Assembly (NCBI RefSeq): GCF_017883985.1
Contig: NZ_PRDG01000004.1
Span: forward strand, 232,228 to 296,227
Direction of reading: 5' to 3'
Source: Streptococcus oricebi
Lineage (GTDB): Bacteria > Bacillota > Bacilli > Lactobacillales > Streptococcaceae
DNA: 64,000 bases
Below, in pieces: positions 5,772 through 14,162 of this stretch. The notes below the pieces were generated by a model. It saw only the letters and a program-made list of their open reading frames with translations, did not search any database and was not told where the DNA came from. Position 1 is the first letter of the stretch, and every line of letters starts with the position of its first letter. The position numbers and the translations under genes are program-made.

Positions 5772-7616
5772 TTATCCTTTTCTGTTACTTGGTCTAACTT
5801 CTTTAATACCTTCCGAAGTAAGTTTGTTTCTTTGTAGTTGTCCGTCAAGCAAAGTCTCGTGTAACTTTTCTCCCGTCCTATCAATCGTATGCCAATCACT
5901 CCTAGGAATACCTGATTGAGTTAAAGCCTGTGATGTACGGGTATTCAATATCAAAGTCTTTCCATCGCGGTTGATATATTCAACCGGTAAGTCTTTAATA
6001 TCTATTTTACCTGATTTTATTGCATCAATCAAATCATCAATTGTTTTTATAGGTTCCCCTGCTAATTCGGAATATATTTTCTGTCCTTCTGGACTGAACG
6101 AGTTACCATATGTCTTTTGTGCATAATTTGCATCTTCTGACATTCCTATACCAGTCTTAGTGGATTTGGTATCCACTTCATCTAGCTGCTGTACTTTCTT
6201 ACCAGCATCAGGGGCTACATCTACTTTCTTAGTCTCTGGCAGGTCCAAATCTGGTCGGCTCGAACTAGGAATTTCTGTCCTAGGAATTTCCGTTCTAGGG
6301 ATTTCTGTTTTAGGAATCTCTGTTTTAGGAATTTCTGTTTTAGGAATCTTGGCTCCTAGTCCATCTAAATCAAGATCGGGCTTCTTATTAAGATTTATTT
6401 CAGTTGGTAGGTCCTTGCCAGGTTTAGTATCTAAATCGGGTTGGGGAACCTGATTATTGCGCGCCTGCATCCTCTTATTGATAGCTCTCGTACCTATTCC
6501 GATTGTCCGACCTGCGATAAACTGGAGGCCCGCACCCAAAGGGTCATCCTTCATAGACACCACAGTATGGGCAAAATCGTTGACATCATCAGCATAGTTA
6601 AAGACCTTGCTAGTCGTCTGTACTGTCGTAGAGGCTGCTTTTCCTGTTTTAGCTAGGACACTTGAATAGGTCGCAAAGCCACCTGTTGCTGCGGTCAAGA
6701 AGGCATCTGCACCTGCCCAGATACGCTCCTCAACCGTCAGACGTTTCCCTGATATAGTTTCACCTGATATAGCCTGATAGCCACTATCAGCTACCAAAAG
6801 GCCGGTCCCTCCCGCAATCAAGAAAGGAGCCAGGCCGGCACCGACCAGTCCTCCACTAAGGATAGTCCCTGTGATAATGGCCCCAATTGCCACGAATCGA
6901 CCACCAACTTCGACCCACGTCAGCCATCCCTTATTATTTTCCTTCCAGGTCGAGCGAGCCCGCTCGTACTCCCCTAACTTAGTTGGAAACATGGTTTCCA
7001 TCAGCTCTTGATCACTTAGATTATTCAGCTTATCATACTGCTCTTTATTGGTCGTTTCCAGTTTTTTTAGAGCATTATTGGCTAGGTCCAAACGCTGCTT
7101 ATAGAGTTCTTGCGCCCCCTTAATGGGACTGTTTTTATTGTTGAGAATATCTGAAAGAGTAAGATACTTTTTCTCAACACTTTCCATGTAACCGCCACCC
7201 GGATTCCCTACGGTAGAGTTTATTCTGACCCGACGCACATCCGTATAGGTAAAATGTTCACTTTTATAAGTATTGTCCCCTTCATTAATCTTATTTAGGC
7301 TATCTAGGGCATCGTCCAAGCCCTCAAAAAATTTACCATCAATATTTTCCATAATGTGATGGTGAATTTTCTTGGCTGCGTCTAAACGCCTACAAGCCCG
7401 CTGGTTAGCATCTTCTAAAGTATTATGAGGCATGTCCCGACCCAAAGTAGCATCTCCTGTAGGGCTGTACATGAAGTCCAAGCCTTCCTCTCTCAGTCTA
7501 GGAACCACATCATCAATATCGCTCAAGATTTGCTTGACACAGTCGATATTACTGTGACCAATTCCTGACTTGCTCCCGTCTTTAAAGTCTTCCTTATAAG
7601 AATAATATCTAGCCAT
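5772..7616 (-). CDS. T7SS polymorphic toxin, unit 2
   Basis: 614 residues from ATG 7616, chosen because MARYY aligns with the unit-1 start MAKYY; a longer in-frame start would add 35 residues inside the upstream gene. It has an N-terminal helical region with SNIDCVK (about 1-235), a glycine-rich hydrophobic stretch (about 240-280), a pre-toxin TG-like motif (SGETISGKRLTVEER, LTAATGG), a charged linker with tandem EIPKT/EIPRT pentads, and a C-terminal domain of ~115 residues. That domain has the core LILNTRTSQAL, IPRSDWH and LTSEGI, a type I have seen in other polymorphic toxins but cannot name. The start overlaps the upstream stop by 8 bp. T7SS export is inferred from the adaptor genes; the C-terminal activity is unknown. 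Confidence 0.75.
   Translation of the reverse strand: MARYYSYKEDFKDGSKSGIGHSNIDCVKQILSDIDDVVPRLREEGLDFMYSPTGDATLGRDMPHNTLEDANQRACRRLDAAKKIHHHIMENIDGKFFEGLDDALDSLNKINEGDNTYKSEHFTYTDVRRVRINSTVGNPGGGYMESVEKKYLTLSDILNNKNSPIKGAQELYKQRLDLANNALKKLETTNKEQYDKLNNLSDQELMETMFPTKLGEYERARSTWKENNKGWLTWVEVGGRFVAIGAIITGTILSGGLVGAGLAPFLIAGGTGLLVADSGYQAISGETISGKRLTVEERIWAGADAFLTAATGGFATYSSVLAKTGKAASTTVQTTSKVFNYADDVNDFAHTVVSMKDDPLGAGLQFIAGRTIGIGTRAINKRMQARNNQVPQPDLDTKPGKDLPTEINLNKKPDLDLDGLGAKIPKTEIPKTEIPKTEIPRTEIPRTEIPSSSRPDLDLPETKKVDVAPDAGKKVQQLDEVDTKSTKTGIGMSEDANYAQKTYGNSFSPEGQKIYSELAGEPIKTIDDLIDAIKSGKIDIKDLPVEYINRDGKTLILNTRTSQALTQSGIPRSDWHTIDRTGEKLHETLLDGQLQRNKLTSEGIKEVRPSNRKG
6265..6349. repeat. 15-bp tandem repeat encoding EIPKT/EIPRT pentads
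   Basis: Between five and six tandem copies of a 15-bp unit (typified by CTAGGAATTTCTGTC on the plus strand) within the toxin linker. On the minus strand they encode alternating EIPKT and EIPRT pentapeptides. The copies differ mainly by single substitutions. Confidence 0.85.
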
Positions 7617-8136
7617 CTCGTCCCTCCCGGTCCCAAGCTCCGCCTGTTCCTGACAGAATATCGGCAGAGCTTCGATTTTCCTTGCGCATATTTTCACCAA
7701 TCGTATCCTGGCCATTTGCATCCTGGCCCTGGGTCTGAATGGATTTTTTCAAGTTATTGAAGTTCTCGTCTGGCTTATCCCTGAGGGCTTGCTTGTCTTC
7801 TTCCGGAGCTTCTGGACTGTTCAAAATGCTATTAGCAATATCCATGGCCAGTAGCTTATCGGTATCAATCATGGCCCTATGAGTGTTTAGGGTATGCTTA
7901 AAGAGTACCTCGGTTAAGGTTTGCATGGTCTGGGCCTTGCTGACATAACTGGCTAATTGACCGCCCCCTTCGGGAATCATTCGATTGTGGGCCTCTCCAT
8001 GCGAGGTGAGAGAGGGCAGCCCCTCTACTACTTGCTGTAAGTGGCCGACCAACTGGGTAGTAGAACTGCTCAAGAGGCGAATATCCACTAGGAGCTGCTC
8101 TTGCTTTTCAAGGTTAATACTAATTTTTTCAACCAT
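7609..8136 (-). CDS. T7SS-associated helical protein upstream of toxin, unit 2
   Basis: 175 residues, helical, without a signal peptide. It is a paralogue of the 158-residue protein in unit 1, with the same QEQLL, AQTMQTLTEVLFKHT and AMDIANSIL blocks but an added insert (QTQGQDANGQDT) and a different tail. Its stop overlaps the toxin start by 8 bp, so the pair is translationally coupled, in keeping with a protein that binds the toxin N-terminus before export. One base separates it from the adaptor gene upstream. Family assignment is uncertain; a toxin-targeting partner is the best inference. Confidence 0.72.
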   Translation of the reverse strand: MVEKISINLEKQEQLLVDIRLLSSSTTQLVGHLQQVVEGLPSLTSHGEAHNRMIPEGGGQLASYVSKAQTMQTLTEVLFKHTLNTHRAMIDTDKLLAMDIANSILNSPEAPEEDKQALRDKPDENFNNLKKSIQTQGQDANGQDTIGENMRKENRSSADILSGTGGAWDREGRDG

Positions 8137-8137
8137 C

Positions 8138-8797
8138 TTAGACCCTCACTTTCAAGTCTGCAATTACTAGGTCCCTTAACTCTGAGCCAGATAGGGAACG
8201 AATCATCTCTTTTGAATAATCAAACTCATAGATACCAGAAGGAGCTTCAAAAAAGAGGCTGTCCTTTATCAATTCCCTTCTCCGAAAGGTCTGGAGGTGT
8301 AGAGCTTCCCTATTTCGATAATAGGTTTGCAAACGAAAGCTGGAAAAAGGTTCCCAAGTATAGTAGGCATAATTTTTCCGCTTCTTCTCCAAATCCTCTA
8401 GTAATGGATGTATCTCCTTGAGGTGTGCTAGAAAAATCAGGCTATGGAGATTTTCTAGGACATAGCGATTATCCCCAATTTTCTTAATCACGATACTATT
8501 CCACTTGTTACTATCGGTCTCTTGGGCACAGAAATAATTGTTGTCGACCTGGCAATGATAATAGGCCCTATGATAGCCTTTCAAAAAGGCTCCATAATAG
8601 GCACAGGCCTGGCTAGGTTTGTGGTCGACAATCAAGCCCATAGCCGCCAAGTCTTGATAGCCTTGCTCCAGAGTTCGACGCAAATCATCCAAACGTGACT
8701 TGCCCTCTTGATGAGGCAAGGGGAGCAGGAATAGGTCATCCGAATATTCATTAAAGATATGTAAGGCATAGAGAGCCTCTAAACTAAAAGTCATCAT
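8138..8797 (-). CDS. T7SS adaptor-like protein (DUF5081-like), unit 2
   Basis: 219 residues, the same length as the unit-1 copy at 1936-2595 and collinear with it (LFLLPLPHQEGKSRL, FCAQETDSNKW, SLIFLAHLKEIHPLL, FRLQTYY). Soluble, no signal peptide. It starts with two consecutive ATG codons; the first overlaps the WXG100-like stop by 4 bp and aligns with the unit-1 start. A cytosolic adaptor or chaperone role is inferred from its constant place between the WXG100-like and toxin-partner genes. Divergence between the copies is spread along the whole protein, suggesting an old duplication or separate acquisition. Confidence 0.68.
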   Translation of the reverse strand: MMTFSLEALYALHIFNEYSDDLFLLPLPHQEGKSRLDDLRRTLEQGYQDLAAMGLIVDHKPSQACAYYGAFLKGYHRAYYHCQVDNNYFCAQETDSNKWNSIVIKKIGDNRYVLENLHSLIFLAHLKEIHPLLEDLEKKRKNYAYYTWEPFSSFRLQTYYRNREALHLQTFRRRELIKDSLFFEAPSGIYEFDYSKEMIRSLSGSELRDLVIADLKVRV

Positions 8798-9129
8798 GCG
8801 TTATCTATCTCCTTTACAACCTCTGACTCAGAAGTACTATTTAACAGAGTTTCCAGTCCCTCCACTGCGGCCTGCAAAATACTGATACTGTTCAAAAAGT
8901 CCCCCTGATACTGCTGGATAAAATCCTTGAGTCCTAAATATTGCTCCTTGGCTTGCCCCTCCCAAAGTTGCTCACTCTGCGACATCTTAGCAATATCGGC
9001 CGGGATGGTCGTTTCAATCAAGGTCATTGCTGCCTTAAGAGACTCCAAAACAGCTTGAATATTGCTGCTTTCGTATTCAATCGTATCTGCGCTGTAGCGA
9101 CCCTGTATATCATTGATATTTGTATTCAT
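8794..9129 (-). CDS. WXG100-like small T7SS protein, unit 2
   Basis: 111 residues with LWEGQAKEQY as the W-x-G turn between two helices. It is the same length as its unit-1 paralogue and nearly identical in the second half. It lies between the DUF3958-like and DUF5081-like genes, overlapping the latter by 4 bp. As in unit 1 it is best viewed as a toxin-specific targeting partner rather than the core EsxA substrate. The N-terminal helix differs more (ADTIEYESSNIQ), perhaps reflecting specificity for its own toxin. Confidence 0.72.
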   Translation of the reverse strand: MNTNINDIQGRYSADTIEYESSNIQAVLESLKAAMTLIETTIPADIAKMSQSEQLWEGQAKEQYLGLKDFIQQYQGDFLNSISILQAAVEGLETLLNSTSESEVVKEIDNA

Positions 9130-9150
9130 CTATTTCATCCTTTCTAGCTA

Positions 9151-9540
9151 CTATATCCTTTCCCAGAATTGCTTGCCTTCATTATAGGCGTCTTTAACGG
9201 CAGCAATCTGACGATCAAACCTCGCAATCTCTGCCTCTAGCTTCTCATAGAGCTCAACAAAGGAATTATTGGCATCACGAGCATAATCTCGATAGTCCTT
9301 CAAGACCTTGAGATCCTCCTTGAGGTTGCTGGCTAGATTATTTACATAATGATAGCCGGCATCGTTGTCAACGATGGCCACAATCGCCTCACAATAATCA
9401 ATAAAATTATTCATATTATCCATGCCCCGCATGTAATTCAGGTTACGGTCTCGAATCCTATTTCTAATTCGCTCACATCTTGCTTTTTCCTCTTTAAAGG
9501 TAGCAAATTGATCTTTTAATTCTGCATCATTTTCAGCCAT
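9151..9540 (-). CDS. T7SS-associated helical protein (DUF3958-like), unit 2
   Basis: 129 residues, charged and helical, a paralogue of 2940-3335 with shared NYMRGMDNMNNFIDYCE, GYHYVNNL and YRDYARDANNSF blocks. It is the first intact gene of unit 2, because the membrane-protein gene that precedes it in unit 1 is reduced here to a relic. ATG 9540 has AGGAGA-like pairing upstream. It is probably a partner of the WXG100-like protein in presenting the toxin to EssC. No catalytic residues are seen. Confidence 0.68.
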   Translation of the reverse strand: MAENDAELKDQFATFKEEKARCERIRNRIRDRNLNYMRGMDNMNNFIDYCEAIVAIVDNDAGYHYVNNLASNLKEDLKVLKDYRDYARDANNSFVELYEKLEAEIARFDRQIAAVKDAYNEGKQFWERI

Positions 9541-9740
9541 TTCAGTCTCCTTTCCTCATTACCAACATATATTTTCCTGCTCATCTATAAACTAGAACAC
9601 CCTGTTCTTTGCCCTTCCTTTTTAGGAAAAAACAAAAAGAGAGCAAGATAATCCCAGACTTAATCTAGCTCCTTCCCCTTCTATCAGATCTTGTTTTATC
9701 AAACAAGCTCTAACCAAGCAAAAAGCTAGACTAAACCTCA

Positions 9741-9809
9741 TTAAAGAAGCCAATAACCGGCTCCCTTTTTGATTATCAAATACTCTCTTTGTTTCTCATC
9801 TTGTTTCAT
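9741..9809 (-). pseudogene. Relic of the module-leading membrane-protein gene
   Basis: ATG 9809 opens a 22-residue reading frame (MKQDEKQREYLIIKK, then WLL) ending at TAA. It matches the first 22 residues of the 140-residue protein at 3350-3772 (REYLIIKK identical). The following membrane segments are missing, replaced by unrelated noncoding sequence up to the next gene. Confidence 0.75.
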
Positions 9810-9895
9810 CTGAAACCTCCTTGTGCTGTGTTCTTTGGTCCCCCCACTGCCAAGAAGTTATGAGATAAGTACTTTATATATAATTGTTCATCTCT

Positions 9896-9924
9896 ATCAT
9901 AACACGAAGAATAAAAATGTGCAA
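9896..9924 (-). promoter_or_regulatory. Promoter of T7SS toxin unit 2
   Basis: TTGCAC and TATGAT are spaced 17 bp apart, with an extended -10 TG. The block around it (9899-9929) is a near repeat of 3958-3988 upstream of unit 1, supporting a conserved module promoter. Confidence 0.55.
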
Positions 9925-9966
9925 ATACTTTTCATCTGTCTAAAAATATTGTTAAAAAGAGCGAAA

Positions 9967-9997
9967 CAGGACTCCTTCCCTAAAGGAAAAAGTCCTG
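9967..9997 (-). terminator. Probable terminator downstream of agu genes
   Basis: CAGGACT and AGTCCTG arms, extended by an inner CCTT/AAGG pair, followed on the minus strand by TTTCGCTCTTTTT. It lies 128 bp after the aguA stop. Confidence 0.45.
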
Positions 9998-10124
9998 CCT
10001 CATTCTTAATCATAGCGAGTTAAACCAAACTAGTCCAAGAACTTACTAACTTCTGAATATAGTTAAGCAATAGTTAAAAACTGACTCTCATAATTTCTTG
10101 ACCCAAATTCAGAAACCTTATCCC

Positions 10125-11237
10125 TCAGACCTTGGGCTCTTGCTGGGTGATACAGTGGATATTTCCTCCACCGTAGGCAATTTCTGTCGTTTCAACCCCG
10201 ACAACCCTACGCTCTGGAAACATAGCTTTTACCTGTTCCAGGGCCATCTTGTCATTGACATCACCATATTGGGGAAGAATAATCCCGCCATTGACAATCA
10301 GGAAATTCAGGTAGGAAGCAATAGCTACCTCACCTTCCTGCCGCGGAATAGTCCCTTCTGCATAGTCAATACTGTCAGCAGCCTTTAGATAACAAGGCTT
10401 TTCTGTTAGACAAAGCTTGTGGACCTTAAGCCGGCGGCCCTTGGCATCCGACTGCTCACTTAAGAAGTGATAGGCAGCTTGGGCTTCACGATAGAAGGGA
10501 TGATTTTCATCTTCTGTATAGATACAGGCCACCTCACCCGGCCGAATAAAGCAGGCGACATCATCGATATGGCCATTGGTTTCATAAGGGTCAATTCCAT
10601 CTTTGACCCAGATAACCTTGTCCGCATTGAGATAGGCTTTGAGCTTATCTTCGATTTCTTGCTTGGAGAGTTGAGGATTCCGACTGGGATGTAGGAGGCA
10701 CATCTCAGTCACGAGGACTGTTCCCTCTCCATCCACATGAATCGATCCTCCCTCTAGAACAAAGCCCTCAGTCTTATAGGAGTCTACTCCTTCAAGCTCA
10801 CATACCTTCCGAGCGACCAGAGAATCCTGATCCCAAGGAAAATACAGACCATCTACTAGACCACCCCAGGCATTAAAATCCCAGTCAACAGCCCGTAAAT
10901 CGCCTCGGTCATTGACTAGAAAGGTTGGGCCACTATCACGAATCCAGGAGTCGTCATTGGTCATTTCAATAACCCGGATATTTTCATAATCATTGACCGC
11001 CGCAACTCGAGCCAAGGCATTCTCGTATTGATGGGGAGGCACACAGAGGGAGACCGGCTCAAATTCACTAATGGCTCTAGCAACATCCAGAAAGGCTTTT
11101 TGAGCTGGCTTGGCTCCCAGGCGCCAATTATCATTGCGCCATGGCCAGAGCATCCAGATTTGTTTTTGTTCTTCAAATTCGCCCGGCATCCTAAAACCAT
11201 CTTGCTTGGGACTTGTATGTGTAATCCGTTTTGCCAT
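10125..11237 (-). CDS. aguA: Agmatine deiminase
   Basis: 370 residues, full length for agmatine deiminase of the guanidino-modifying superfamily, which hydrolyses agmatine to N-carbamoylputrescine and ammonia. Visible signatures are MPGEFEEQ and WPWRNDNW at the N-terminus, DSWIRDSGPTF, the NGHIDD histidine region near residue 220, and the C-terminal GGGNIHCITQQ with the catalytic cysteine at about residue 362. It lies 9 bp downstream of the antiporter gene and is the last gene of the aguB-aguD-aguA group. In streptococci this pathway raises cytoplasmic pH and yields ATP, but the usual final gene, carbamate kinase, does not follow here. Confidence 0.95.
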   Translation of the reverse strand: MAKRITHTSPKQDGFRMPGEFEEQKQIWMLWPWRNDNWRLGAKPAQKAFLDVARAISEFEPVSLCVPPHQYENALARVAAVNDYENIRVIEMTNDDSWIRDSGPTFLVNDRGDLRAVDWDFNAWGGLVDGLYFPWDQDSLVARKVCELEGVDSYKTEGFVLEGGSIHVDGEGTVLVTEMCLLHPSRNPQLSKQEIEDKLKAYLNADKVIWVKDGIDPYETNGHIDDVACFIRPGEVACIYTEDENHPFYREAQAAYHFLSEQSDAKGRRLKVHKLCLTEKPCYLKAADSIDYAEGTIPRQEGEVAIASYLNFLIVNGGIILPQYGDVNDKMALEQVKAMFPERRVVGVETTEIAYGGGNIHCITQQEPKV

Positions 11238-11246
11238 ATTTTTACC

Positions 11247-12608
11247 TCAATTCTTTTTTATTTTTTTGACCAGGAGTAAAACCTCACCTAAAAGGATAAA
11301 GACAACTGAACCGATTGTGACTGGTAGCTTCTCAGCCAGAGTCTGGGCATCCAGAGAAAGAGGCAGAGCTGTAAAAATCAGGGATATGAAAATTAAAATC
11401 ATCGGAACAATAACCAAAACTTTCAATAACCAGCCACTTGCTGCTACCTTAAAGGGCCGAGGAGTTGCACTATCAGTCTTTCTCAAGCGATAAAAAGCTG
11501 GAAAGACCGGGATATAGGACAGGAGGAACATGACCAGATTGAGGGAGAAAAAGGCCCAAAAGAGGTCTTGGTTAGGAAGGAGGGGAGCTAGAACAACAAC
11601 GAAACTAGCCACAAAGCCATTGGCCAAGGCCGAACCAATGGGCATATCATTTTTGGCGCTACGTTTCGCAAAGAAACGAGGCATATCTCCTTGTTCAGCT
11701 GCATAGCAAGCTGTATTATTGACTCCCAAGGACCAGGATAGCATATTACCAAAGAGGGTTAAAAGAAAGAGGAAGGCCATAGCCATAATAAACCAACCAC
11801 CACTTGAACCTGTCAAGAGCTTAAAGCTATCCATCATCCCGCTACTGGTCGAAATCTTATCCACCGGAATCGCCACACCAATCCCAAAGGCTGAAAAGAT
11901 ATAGATGGCCGCAATCACCAACCCCGCTACAATAATAGACTGGGGAATTTGCTTTTTAGGATTTTCCATATCATCTGCAAAGGTACAAATCACTTCAAAA
12001 CCTAAGAGGTTAAAGATAATAACCGATATATAAGATAAACTATTTAAGTCAAAGGAGGGCAAGAGGGACTTAAGGGTCATTTGGTTGGCCATGCCCTTAC
12101 TAAAGGCCACATATAGCCCTAGACCTCCGACTAAAATAGCCAAGAGCATCTTGATAACTGCTGCTCCATTTAGAATCCAGATACTGTCACTAACCGGATA
12201 AAAACTAATCCAAATAATCAGCCAAATAAAGGCAAGTTGCAGGAGCAAACTCAACCAAAAAGGAAAGGTCTTGCCCGTAATCATAGTTAAAAGACTGGGG
12301 GTCATAACCGCTAGGGAAGCGAGCCATAAGGGAAAGTTAATCCAATAATACCAAGAGACCCTGGCCCCCCAGCGGTGCCCAAAGGCCTTGGTCACCCAGT
12401 CGTAAATCCCCCCGTCACCGATATAGGCTGTCCCCAACTCTGCCGATACCAAACCATAAGGTAAAAGAAAGGCCAAGAGTAAGAAGAGCCACCAAAAAAA
12501 TTGGGAATTTCCAATAGCAGCTACAGGAGCTGCTGCTTCTGCCACAAAAACAACACAAATTACTGATAAAACAGCAGTAAATAAGCTAAATTTCTTCTTT
12601 TTTTCCAT
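11247..12608 (-). CDS. aguD: Agmatine/putrescine antiporter
   Basis: About 453 residues, an APC-superfamily transporter with around 12 hydrophobic helices and the helix-1 region AAAPVAAIGNSQFFWW. ATG 12608 (MEKKKK) is preferred because AAGGA lies eight bases upstream; the in-frame ATG at 12617 sits directly against that Shine-Dalgarno. Position between putrescine carbamoyltransferase and agmatine deiminase identifies it as the exchanger that imports agmatine and exports putrescine, keeping the pathway running without energy cost. It is separated from aguB by about 215 bp. Specificity is from context; the family as such is general amino-acid/amine transport. Confidence 0.9.
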   Translation of the reverse strand: MEKKKKFSLFTAVLSVICVVFVAEAAAPVAAIGNSQFFWWLFLLLAFLLPYGLVSAELGTAYIGDGGIYDWVTKAFGHRWGARVSWYYWINFPLWLASLAVMTPSLLTMITGKTFPFWLSLLLQLAFIWLIIWISFYPVSDSIWILNGAAVIKMLLAILVGGLGLYVAFSKGMANQMTLKSLLPSFDLNSLSYISVIIFNLLGFEVICTFADDMENPKKQIPQSIIVAGLVIAAIYIFSAFGIGVAIPVDKISTSSGMMDSFKLLTGSSGGWFIMAMAFLFLLTLFGNMLSWSLGVNNTACYAAEQGDMPRFFAKRSAKNDMPIGSALANGFVASFVVVLAPLLPNQDLFWAFFSLNLVMFLLSYIPVFPAFYRLRKTDSATPRPFKVAASGWLLKVLVIVPMILIFISLIFTALPLSLDAQTLAEKLPVTIGSVVFILLGEVLLLVKKIKKN

Positions 12609-12823
12609 CTTTCTCATCCTTTCAGAAATCTGGAAGCTGGGACTTTCGGCTCTAGAAGACGAGGAAGCAAAGCTAGGACCCCTCCAAGTTCAATAAAATT
12701 AGTTTAAAAAACTTGACAAGTAAAGCACTTGAGGCTGCCTTTCAGCAAACTATTTCCCCTCTCCTTGCAAAAGCCGACGACTTTGCCAGTCCAAGCATTT
12801 ATCAAACAAGTCAATCCGGCCTT

Positions 12824-13840
12824 TTAAGCTTTTTGTAAAAACTCCTCCAACTGGGCCTTGGCTTCAGCCTGTTTCAGAAGGTCATAAGGGTGTCTTTCTT
12901 CATAATCTTGTAAGAGATACACCAAGAGCCCCCTAATAGAAGTTAGACGATTTTCAGCCTGGTCAAAGCAGATGGAGTTAGGACCGTCCATGACTTGGTC
13001 TGTCACCTCTTCACCACGAGTGGCCGGCAGACAGTGCATAAATTGACAGCGGCTACCTGCCTTTGCCATCATGGCCTCATCCACCTGATATTTAGGATAA
13101 AAGACCTTCATTCTTTCTTCTTCTGATAATTCTGCCTCATAAAGACCATACCAAACATCTGTATAAAGGAAGTCTGCCCCGATAATGGCTTCTTCATCAT
13201 CTGTCACCAGATAAGAACCTCCGGACACCGCACAATTTTCTGCTAATTTTTGCTTGTGCCTATCATTTAGTTGGAAACCTTGAGGACCAAAGTGGACAAA
13301 TTCCATACCCATTTTAGTCGTAATCAAACCGAGTGAGTAGCAGACTTGGGTCGCATCGCCCACAAAGACGACCTTGCAATCCTCCAGCTTCTTTCCTTCT
13401 GGCAAATGCTCTATCATGCTACAAAGGTCTCCCAATTCTTGGGTCGGATGATTATAGTCAGACATGCCGTTAATGACGGGGATAGAAGCATAGCGGGCCA
13501 AGTCCTCCACACTCTTATGACGTTCGACCCGAGCCATTAAAATATCATTGAGCCTAGACAGCACAGTGGCGGTATCTTCAATCGTTTCATGGCCCCCCAG
13601 CTGGATCTGACCAGGAGCCAGATACTGGGCATGACCTCCCAACTGGGTCATGGCTGTCTCAAAGGACACCCGAGTCCGAGTGGAAGATTGCTGAAAAATC
13701 ATTCCCAGGGTCTTATCCTTTAGGAGGGGAGGATAGTAACCATTTTTGATGCAGGCCTTAATTTTTAAGGATAGGTCAACTAGGTGCAGGATTTCTGCCT
13801 TACTGAAGTTCTCAGTTGTGATGTAGTCTAATTTGCTCAT
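12824..13840 (-). CDS. aguB: Putrescine carbamoyltransferase
   Basis: 338 residues of the aspartate/ornithine carbamoyltransferase family. The carbamoyl-phosphate loop STRTRVSFE (about residue 53), [14 protein letters not shown] and the [11 protein letters not shown] motif are present. The long C-terminal helix typical of putrescine carbamoyltransferase is also visible. It converts carbamoylputrescine to putrescine and carbamoyl phosphate. It is first in the catabolic operon, divergent from aguR, as in S. mutans. The 322-bp divergent region holds two short inverted repeats that could be AguR sites. Ornithine transcarbamylase is the alternative, but the agu neighbours argue strongly against it. 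Confidence 0.93.
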   Translation of the reverse strand: MSKLDYITTENFSKAEILHLVDLSLKIKACIKNGYYPPLLKDKTLGMIFQQSSTRTRVSFETAMTQLGGHAQYLAPGQIQLGGHETIEDTATVLSRLNDILMARVERHKSVEDLARYASIPVINGMSDYNHPTQELGDLCSMIEHLPEGKKLEDCKVVFVGDATQVCYSLGLITTKMGMEFVHFGPQGFQLNDRHKQKLAENCAVSGGSYLVTDDEEAIIGADFLYTDVWYGLYEAELSEEERMKVFYPKYQVDEAMMAKAGSRCQFMHCLPATRGEEVTDQVMDGPNSICFDQAENRLTSIRGLLVYLLQDYEERHPYDLLKQAEAKAQLEEFLQKA

Positions 13841-13963
13841 TGTGAGTCCTCCTCTTAAATTGATGATGCTCCGTGAAAGTTAGGCGGTCCAAATAATGAA
13901 AGGACCTGTCTCCAACCTCCTAAGAGTAAAAATTTATACTTAATTGTAAAAAAACTAGCCCCT

Positions 13964-14020
13964 AGTTGACTATCAACTTTAGGGTCCAAACAAAAAAGAA
14001 GCGAGTTTAGTCAACTAAAC
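13964..14020. promoter_or_regulatory. Inverted repeats in the aguB-aguR divergent region
   Basis: Two perfect dyads: AGTTGA-3-TCAACT (13964-13978) and GTTTAGT-2-ACTAAAC (14005-14020). They share an AGTTGA/TCAACT-like core and lie between the divergent aguB and aguR genes, so they are candidate operators for AguR. The rest of the 322-bp gap shows only AT-rich promoter sequence. Confidence 0.4.
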
Positions 14021-14105
14021 CCTTACTCAGAGTGTTTTTTAATCAAAAATAAACCCAAGGTTTATATCTTTGTCACAAGGCTATCATAAAAAAAGTTTAG
14101 TTAGA

Positions 14106-14114
14106 TGATATAAT
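14106..14114 (+). promoter_or_regulatory. Extended -10 promoter of aguR
   Basis: TGATATAAT is a perfect extended -10 element (TATAAT at 14109-14114), 49 bp before the aguR ATG. No convincing -35 is seen, which is usual for extended -10 promoters. Confidence 0.55.
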
Positions 14115-14162
14115 GGACCTATATGGTTTATACTTTTTAAATAGCGGACGGGAGGAAGTCTT

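Larger units (their letters stand above)
9541..10124. other. Intergenic stretch between aguA and toxin unit 2
   Basis: This 584-bp gap holds the relic of the small membrane-protein gene, the unit-2 promoter and a hairpin that probably terminates the agu transcript. Nothing coding is seen in the rest. Carbamate kinase (aguC), usually found after aguA, is absent. Confidence 0.7.

Noticed and set aside
6265..6349. Possible CRISPR array
   Set aside because: Units are directly abutting 15-bp coding repeats with no spacers.
6160..6453. Plus-strand frame with GISVLGISVLG repeats
   Set aside because: It is the antisense of the toxin linker pentads. No ribosome binding site, and the repeats are explained by the minus-strand gene.
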